Source of the DNA: Spirogloea muscicola
Taxonomy: Eukaryota; Streptophyta; Zygnematophyceae; Spirogloeales; Spirogloeaceae
Direction: 5' to 3'
Assembly: GCA_009602725.1 (NCBI GenBank)
Contig: WELB01000196.1
Coordinates: 156,257 to 173,272 of the forward strand
Length of the DNA stretch: 17,016 bases
Positions 10,890 through 17,016 of the stretch are shown here, one piece after another. How positions within the stretch are numbered: position 1 is the first letter of the stretch; the number at the start of each line of letters is the position of its first letter. A model generated the notes under the pieces. The model was not told the origin of the DNA and ran no database searches. It saw only the letters and a program-made list of their open reading frames with translations. The position numbers and the translations under genes were made by a program.

Positions 10890-11624
10890 CTGGGCAATGG
10901 CCAAGCGCAGCATGCACCTCACTACTGAGAGCATGTGCCACTCTGGATGAAGAAGAGGCAAGCTTGTGGGCTCACTTGTCATTCGCCTGCAATGTAGCAG
11001 AGATTGCTGCCACAACAAGCAGATTCCAGTTCTCGGGCTAATCACTGACATGCAGTGCAACAATAGATAATGTTTTGGAGGCGGGCGGTTCACAAAGAGC
11101 TGTTGACTTCAAAAGCGAGTCCGTCCATGCCACTGCAGGCCTGTACAGGTGCGCAAAAGGGGGCACGGCGCAAGCGCCGCTGATTGGAGAAAGCAGTGCA
11201 GCAGGGAACATGTTTCAGATCAAATCACCATTCACCGGCCAGGCTAAGATTGGCCCCTGCACTTAGGCGTGCCTGCCCGCAATTGGACCCCGAGCCTATT
11301 CAACATTGTACTTGGGAGGGGGTGGGAGAGCGGAGGTGGGGGGAAGGGGTTTGGTAGTTGGGCTGTCCTATGTACATGGCTGCCAAAGCAGCGCCCTGCT
11401 GCTGTGCGGCCGCAGCAGCCCGCCAACAGCAGCCGTCATGTCTCCAGGCTACAATTTGAAGCAACTGAAGCCCCACAAAGGCCACGAGGTGTGCAAGGTG
11501 GTGAGACAGCATGCGTCCTATCTGCAACCGCCACGCAGGCCGTTGCCTCCTGCTACACTGCCACCAGCACGATTGGGCAAGGCCTCGCCAGCACTGCCAC
11601 TGCTGCCGCTGCCGCCGGCGTACT
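10890..11624. other. Unresolved 5' region of the AAA gene, downstream of ATG8
   Basis: These 735 bases lie between the ATG8 stop and the first supported AAA exon. They must hold the AAA promoter, start codon and 5' UTR, plus the ATG8 3' UTR. One start exon fits by phase: minus 11211-11147, ATG then 21 codons starting MFPAALLSPISGAC, with donor GTACAG at 11146 in phase 2, joining the acceptor at 10890 to give a protein of about 995 residues. This is a guess from phase and length only. A G-rich stretch lies at 11310-11350 on the plus strand. No FHA or other known domain was found. Confidence 0.35.
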
Positions 11625-12764
<1,140 letters not shown>

Positions 12765-12975
12765 CTGCACAAGGCCGTCGCACACACCGGCGCGTCAGCG
12801 CTGCTTTCCCCAGGCGCCCTCCCGGGCAGAGCCTCGCCGCCGCCGCCGCCGCCCCCCGCCGCCGCCGCCGCCGGAGCTCCACGGCGGCGGCCGTTATGAT
12901 CAGTAACCCCTTCCCAATTGGACTTGACAGTCGGGCGGCGGCGGCGCCCAGCAGCGGCAGCAGCGCCCGCGCCAT
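12765..12975 (-). other. Open frame continuous with ATG8 exon 12764-12709; alternative N terminus?
   Basis: Reading through the supposed acceptor, the ATG8 frame is open from 12764 up to an ATG at 12975 (MARALLPLLGAA...) and beyond to 13053. The codon at the junction still gives the conserved Glu (GAG). The predicted 70-residue extension is rich in Ala, Leu and Arg and resembles an organelle-type presequence or simply GC-rich noise. It contains the GCC/GGC repeat at 12835-12873. Whether it is translated cannot be told from sequence. Confidence 0.3.
12835..12873. repeat. GCC/CCG-rich microsatellite upstream of ATG8
   Basis: Imperfect GCC repeats interrupted by a run of C. It encodes poly-Arg/Gly/Ala in the open frame upstream of ATG8 if that frame is used. 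Confidence 0.8.
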
Positions 12976-13320
12976 GGATGGCCGCCGCGGCACGGGGGGT
13001 GGTGGGGCTACGGTTGACGAATGCCTAGGGTTGTGGGGGTAGGACCACGGCACCCCAGAAGGGGGTTCCCCTACTTACCCCACGGGGTTTAAGGCCTGGG
13101 TTTAAGGCCCTCACTCTTGCCACCACCGAGCTTCAACCCTGACGTTAGGCTGAGCACTCACAGCCACCTTTCCTCAGCAGGGGGATAGTCTTCCGGCAGC
13201 TAGTCTGTCGGATCTGCGGCTCCTCACTCGTGACTACTGAGTGATCCATCCTCCCCCTGTGCTGACTTGACATCTTCAGGCCCCTCTGTAGCTGCTACAC
13301 TCTTGTCGGCCCCTCCGAAC

Positions 13321-13565
13321 CCTTGTCAATTCTTTCTGGGCTGGCTTATCACAGCCCTTGCCCCCATTTGGAGTGCCACTTCTTCTCTTTCCTCCTCTTG
13401 AAGCAGCTCCCAACCTTCTTCTCCCCAAAGACACCACGTTTGCATGCAGACCTGCATCTCCTGACTAGAGGTCACTGAGAGTCTTGTTACTGATATCTTA
13501 GTCCTTAGCACTCCGGCTTCTTCAGACCTTGTCCATTTCTTTCTTTGGGCTGGCCTCTCCCAGCC
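13321..13565 (+). repeat. Degenerate direct repeat, ~36-39 bp, about 200 bp apart
   Basis: Copies at 13321-13356 and 13527-13565 share CCTTGTC, ATTTCTTTCT-like and GGGCTGGC blocks and both end CAGCC, with small insertions in the second. They could be an old tandem duplication or decayed ends of an element. Confidence 0.6.
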
Positions 13566-13793
13566 ACCAGTCAGTCTGGCCGCGCTTTGTTTTGCACGCA
13601 AGGATGCGTGCAGCTCACACAGGCATCACCCTTGTACATGTCTCCTCGTGCCGAAATGTCATTGATACATGTTGAGTGGGCCTATGTATCCTCAAGCTTT
13701 CTGTCTTTGAGCAACCACAAGAGTACCGTACATCCTTGAACCTTGATGGCTGAAGCTTTGTTGGGCTGGTGTCTGCTTAACCACGGTGAGAGC

Positions 13794-14179
13794 TTAGAGC
13801 ATAGCAGCAGGTTTCAGTACTGACTTGAACCCGGACAGCTGTTTCGCTCTCTGAAATTTGCTGCAGCTTGGCCTGATTTGTTGCAGGTAAAGACTAGCAC
13901 CAGCAGCAACATCATCAAAGGTGCAGCTCCAGATTCCTCACCAACACCCAGCTAGCTCATGCAAAGACTTTGGCCTCGCGCTGCTGCAGTTGGCGTTGTT
14001 CACAAGTTGCCACGCATTTCTTGCACACAATACGACATCCACCTTGCTGCTCCAACTTGACTTCAAAGGTCAATGCTTATGATCAGTTTGACTGCACTTA
14101 TTCGAGGAAGACGATTTCGCACATGACTCTTGACATGCACTTTCTCGCCAGTTAGGGGATCGAGCACTTTACGACCCCG
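13794..14179 (-). pseudogene. Coding-like patches of unknown origin in three frames
   Basis: Minus strand, consecutive and nearly abutting: 14179-14063 (RGRKVLDPLTGEKVHVKSHV then 18 more residues), 14076-13957 (EVKLEQQGGCRIVCKKCVAT then EQRQ...) and 13925-13794 (CTFDDVAAGASLYLQQIRPS then KFQRAKQLSGFK). Each reads like protein, with mixed charged and hydrophobic residues and a CX6CX2CX4C cysteine cluster in the second. They sit in three different frames, with gaps too short for introns of the size used here. This suggests a decayed gene or transposon fragment broken by indels, or chance. I do not recognise the family. They could instead be the rsmI 3' UTR. Confidence 0.3.
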
Positions 14180-14266
14180 TCATTGTGACGCATCTGAGGC
14201 ATGCCATGGGCCAGCAGTCACTCGAATGGCTGCAAACCTGCAGGGCATTGATGCCTTGGCTGCCTG

Positions 14267-16545
14267 TCACGCGCCACCATCGCTCTCGCTCCTCGCCGCG
14301 GCGGCCAGCTTAACTGCGAGAGTGTAAACCGCCCGTCGCTTGGCAGAGGTCTCTGCCGCCACCACCCGGCTCGCCTGCCGTGACCAGGACCACAGCAATG
14401 TAACACCGAAGGCCAGTCAAAAGCAGCCCAACAGCTTGCCAGGAGGTCGAGCTGCGAGCAGGCTGCAGGTATTGGCACCTCGGATGGTGCGAGCCCGGCT
14501 GCCATGTGCTCGGCAAGCAGTGCCTCCAGGTACTGCTCGTCGGCAGCGCCGCCCTCTGCCTCGGCAACTGCATGGCGGTCCAGGCCCTCGATGACGAGCG
14601 TCATCTCGCCGCGCGGGTTGCGCTGGCCGAACTCCGCCTGCGCCTCCGCCAGGCTGCCACGCCAGAACTGCGAGCATGGTGACAACAACCACACAACCGG
14701 GCCCCTGCGTCAATCAAAAGTCCTCCATGGCGAAAATGTGCAACAAATTTTGCAACACGTATTCGGGCTCTCCGAACTCCGTCTGCACCTCCTCGTGAAG
14801 CTTGGTGATCTCACGCGCAACGACTGCCCGCCTGGCAGCTCACACAACAGCGACTAACAATCAAGACGCATCACAAGCGTGTGAGAAGTGAGTTCACAAG
14901 TGACAGGCCGGAAGTACAGGACCTACAGATATAAGCAAGGAAGCCTGGGGCTTAAGATCGAGGTAAGGCACGAGCATGTCCGCACCTCTCGGGCCCGAAA
15001 GTGACGGCGCAGTCGGCCAGCGTAGCTGACAACTTGTGCGGCGCAACATACAGCACCTGCGTGGCCTGCTCGGCGGCCGCAGTGGCCAACCGCCGCTGCC
15101 GGGCACCGCTCTTCTCCGGGAGGAAGCCCACTGCACAGTCAGGGGGCACAAGCTTTTAGGCCCCAGCGTTACTCACGCATGCAGCCAGGCGCCTGTACAA
15201 AGGGCAAGTCACTCAGCAGATTCGGCTCACTCGCAACAGCAAAGGCGCGCTCCATTGTAGCTAAGCTTGGAATCCAGCTCGGACTCAGGGTTCTGGGTGT
15301 TAGAGAGGAGGGTTTAGTTGCAGGCTCAGGACTGGCTCCTGTTGTATGGGGACATGTCGCCTCCTCAGGATCTGGTGCTCACGGAAGGCAAACTCGCGGG
15401 TTGGCAGGCCCGAGGCCACGAGCGCGGCAACGAGCGCGCACGCCCCCGGAATGGGATAGACCGGCACGCGCCCCCGGACGCACGCCTCTACCTGCGGCAC
15501 CCCTCGCTCGCCGGCTGCGGCACGTCGGCGGGTCGCACTCTAGAAGAGGCTCCAGTCACACCAGCCAGTGCTGGTGGCGGAGGCAATTGCGAAAGCTGCG
15601 TTACGGCGGCTAGTGCCTCTCACGAGGTCGCTTCCGGGGTCACTGATGCCGGGCATGCCCGCGTCGCTGATGAGCGCCAGTGCCTCGCCGCGCTGCAGCC
15701 GTTGCACAGCTGCAGGCCGCCGTGCGGACGCGTTGAACTGGTGGTAGCTCATCTGCCAGGTGCAGCAAGCACCAGGACCCAGGCGCCCAAGCACTCAGTC
15801 AGTCCATTGAGCCACGGCAGCAGCCGGGCAAGTCGGCCCGTTCAGCGGCGGACCTGTAAGCAATGTATGCCAAAGTGGAGCGAGGATTGCAGGGCACACA
15901 CAGCAGGCGTCGCAATGTCGTAGAAGCGCAGGAGCTTGGCGGAGTGCCGTGTGTCCTCCGCCAAGATGAGGTCGGCCGAGCGCAGCACACGGAGAGCCCT
16001 GCTGGGGTTGCGGCGAGGTGGGCCCGAGCCCACCCAGCTTCTCGTCAGTAAGACCCTGGCCCTTGAATTTCCCTTTTTCTGGACAAGCTTTGATGATGGC
16101 TTTTCTTGTCCTGTTCGTATCCTAAAATTCACTCGGGCACATATTGATTGTGCCCTGTCCTTGTGTTATCGTGGTTCGTTCAGTAATCTCGCATAAGCAT
16201 ACCAATGGTTGCAAAACGGCAAGCAGGGGCGCGCACAGATGGGTTGCTTTGTGCCTCGAGCTGGACTTGCTCGGGAAAGGCTAGGAAAGGCACTGGAAGC
16301 GTCCTGCGGCCCAGTGGAACGGCATGGGAAGGCTTGAGAAGGCTTGGCAGAGGCGGGGGGGCTAGCAAGGCTGCGGCGCTGACCGCATGGAGATGTCCTC
16401 GAGGTTGCCGATGGGCGTGCCGACGAGGTAGAGCCCCGCCGCCAGCCGCCCCTGGCCCTTAAAGAATATAGCCGATAACCCAATTTACGCCTCGCCACGG
16501 CCGTCGGCAGGCCGTCGGAGGGCCGGGTGCAGCTCCGACGGGCGC

Positions 16546-16580
<35 letters not shown>

Positions 16581-16914
16581 TTCCGCCTCACGCTTGCGCT
16601 TCTGCGCGTTGGCAATCCTGGCCTCCCGCTCCTGCGCCCCGCCGAAGGCCTGCCGTGAGGACTCATCGCAGCCTGCGCCGTTGCGTCCATTGCCAGCGTC
16701 GCTGTCGCCGCCATCGCCTGCAGGGGCGGCGGCGGCCTCGGCGGCGGCGCCTCACCCGGGCGTAGATGTCCTTGGCAGACTCCACTGCCTGTCGCGGCGA
16801 CGACAGCGGCGACAGTGGCTCATCCCCGCCGCCGCCGCTGCCGCCACCGCCGTTGGCCTGGCCCCGCCCCTCCTCCTGCTCCTCCGGCGGCAGGTTGAGG
16901 TCCACCGGCGCCAT
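14267..16914 (-). CDS. rsmI: RsmI-type 16S rRNA (cytidine-1402 2'-O)-methyltransferase, probably organellar
   Basis: RsmI uses S-adenosylmethionine to 2'-O-methylate C1402 in the decoding centre of bacterial-type small-subunit rRNA, so here it should act in plastid or mitochondrion. Exons on the minus strand: 16914-16756, 16457-16384, 15998-15902, 15752-15624, 15491-15383, 15130-14986, 14831-14789, 14667-14479, 14374-14267 (TGA). The last eight total 894 nt (297 residues against ~286 for E. coli RsmI) and all phases match. Motifs in order: GLYLVGTPIGNLEDISMR, ADLILAEDTRHSAKLL, SYHQFN, ALISDAGMPGISDPGSDL, VPVYPIPGACALVAALVASG, FLGFLPEKSG, LYVAPHKLSATLAD, REITKLHEEFWRGSL, GEMTLVIEG, and a C-terminal ASRVVAAETSAKRRAVYTLA helix pair. 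Departures from the bacterial consensus: SDAGM for SDAGT, and VAPHK for EAPHR. The first exon (MAPVDLNLPPEEQEEG..., 53 codons) is joined because it ends in phase 0 with GTGAGG and gives a 298-base intron; its sequence is not conserved. Its frame stays open upstream of 16914 as an Ala-rich stretch back to TGA at 17001, so the true start may lie in an earlier exon. Confidence 0.93.
15283..15330 (-). repeat. Telomere-like tract and CTCAGGGTTCTG motif in an rsmI intron
   Basis: Within the intron 15382-15131 the plus strand reads CTCAGGGTTCTGGGTGTTAG followed by GGAGGGTTTAGTTG. In transcript orientation it is C-rich (CTAAACCCTCC). It shares CTCAGGGTTCTG with the AAA intron near 10640-10651. Confidence 0.5.
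16488..16750 (-). other. Coding-like frame inside the first rsmI intron
   Basis: From about 16750 to a TAA at 16487-16485 one minus-strand frame is open and reads GAQEREARIANAQKRKREAE followed by poly-Ala. It is in the same frame as the downstream exon but is closed by the TAA before it. Joining it to the exon ending at 16756 would need a ~38-base intron with the wrong phase. It may be GC-rich noise, an alternative exon, or a sign of a sequencing indel. Confidence 0.3.
16548..16580. repeat. (GGC)11 microsatellite
   Basis: Eleven perfect GGC units lie in the predicted first rsmI intron. They give poly-Ala or poly-Pro in different minus-strand frames. Confidence 0.95.
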
Positions 16915-16998
16915 CCTGGCGACGGCGGCAATGGCGGCGGCGGCGGCGGCGGCGGCGCTCCCAAGGAGCGCTGCCGCGGCAGGGCTGCTGCAGGCCTC
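16915..16998 (-). other. Ala-rich open frame upstream of the rsmI start
   Basis: The frame of the ATG at 16914 continues open upstream to TGA at 17001-16999 with no Met, encoding [21 protein letters not shown]-like sequence that resembles part of a targeting peptide. A CAG at 16990-16988 could be a splice acceptor from an exon beyond the window. Part of the stretch is the (GGC)8 repeat at 16933-16956. Confidence 0.35.
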
Positions 16999-17016
16999 TC
17001 AGCCGGCGCGCCCGAC

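Larger units (their letters stand above)
13054..14266. other. 1.2-kb region without a recognisable gene
   Basis: It lies between the upstream side of ATG8 and the rsmI stop codon, so it should hold the ATG8 promoter and the rsmI 3' UTR. Contents seen: a doubled GGGTTTAAGGCC (13085-13096 and 13098-13109), a direct repeat (13321-13565) and coding-like minus-strand patches (13794-14179). The plus strand is pyrimidine-rich over about 13120-13560. No known protein, tRNA or complete mobile element was recognised. Confidence 0.6.

Noticed and set aside
11075-11266. Plus-strand frame ending in GNMFQIKSPFTGQAKIGP
   Set aside because: It reads somewhat like protein, but I recognise no family, it has no splice partners, and it overlaps the candidate first AAA exon on the other strand.
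16485-16760. A C2H2-type EAR repressor formed by DLNLPP plus the SRQAFGGAQ-like stretch
   Set aside because: The stretch only loosely resembles the QALGGH zinc-finger motif; no zinc-binding Cys/His pattern is present, and the two pieces cannot be joined in phase.

Overview
The window is nuclear DNA from a eukaryote of the green lineage, most likely a GC-rich, intron-dense green alga (a chlorophyte). Three things point there. Every recognisable gene is split into short exons by GT-AG introns. The proteins read closest to land-plant versions (plant-type glycyl-tRNA synthetase, plant-type AAA ATPase, plant-like ATG8). A bacterial-type 16S rRNA methyltransferase is encoded with introns, as expected for an organelle-targeted enzyme. 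Short tracts resembling the plant/algal telomere repeat TTTAGGG occur in several introns. The species cannot be named from the sequence. Exons were found by hand: protein similarity recalled from memory, plus splice-site and phase consistency.

Layout. (1) 1-4205, plus strand: cytosolic/plant-type glycyl-tRNA synthetase, 12 exons, 5' end outside the window. (2) 4206-4701: short gap between two convergent genes. (3) 4702-10889, possibly to 11211, minus strand: a plant-family AAA+ ATPase related to the Msp1/ATAD1 group, at least 16 exons, with a very large acidic insertion near its C terminus. (4) 10890-11624: unresolved 5' region of the AAA gene. (5) 11625-12764, minus strand: the autophagy ubiquitin-like protein ATG8, four exons, with the first ~12 residues not found. 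(6) 12765-14266: an upstream open frame, then about 1.2 kb without a recognisable gene that carries direct repeats and coding-like patches in broken frames. (7) 14267-16914, minus strand: RsmI, the 16S rRNA C1402 2'-O-methyltransferase, nine exons, probably organellar.

The genes do not form a pathway. GlyRS and RsmI both serve translation, in different compartments. ATG8 and the AAA ATPase are membrane-associated quality-control factors, but their adjacency is weak evidence of a link. Three of the four genes run on the minus strand.

No mobile element with an intact transposase or reverse transcriptase, no CRISPR array and no RNA gene was seen. The most notable items are the ~300-residue acidic insertion with a 35-residue tandem duplication in the AAA protein, the missing or replaced ATG8 N terminus, two adjacent 99-nt stop-free introns in GlyRS, and telomere-like tracts that always lie in introns with the C-rich strand in the sense orientation.
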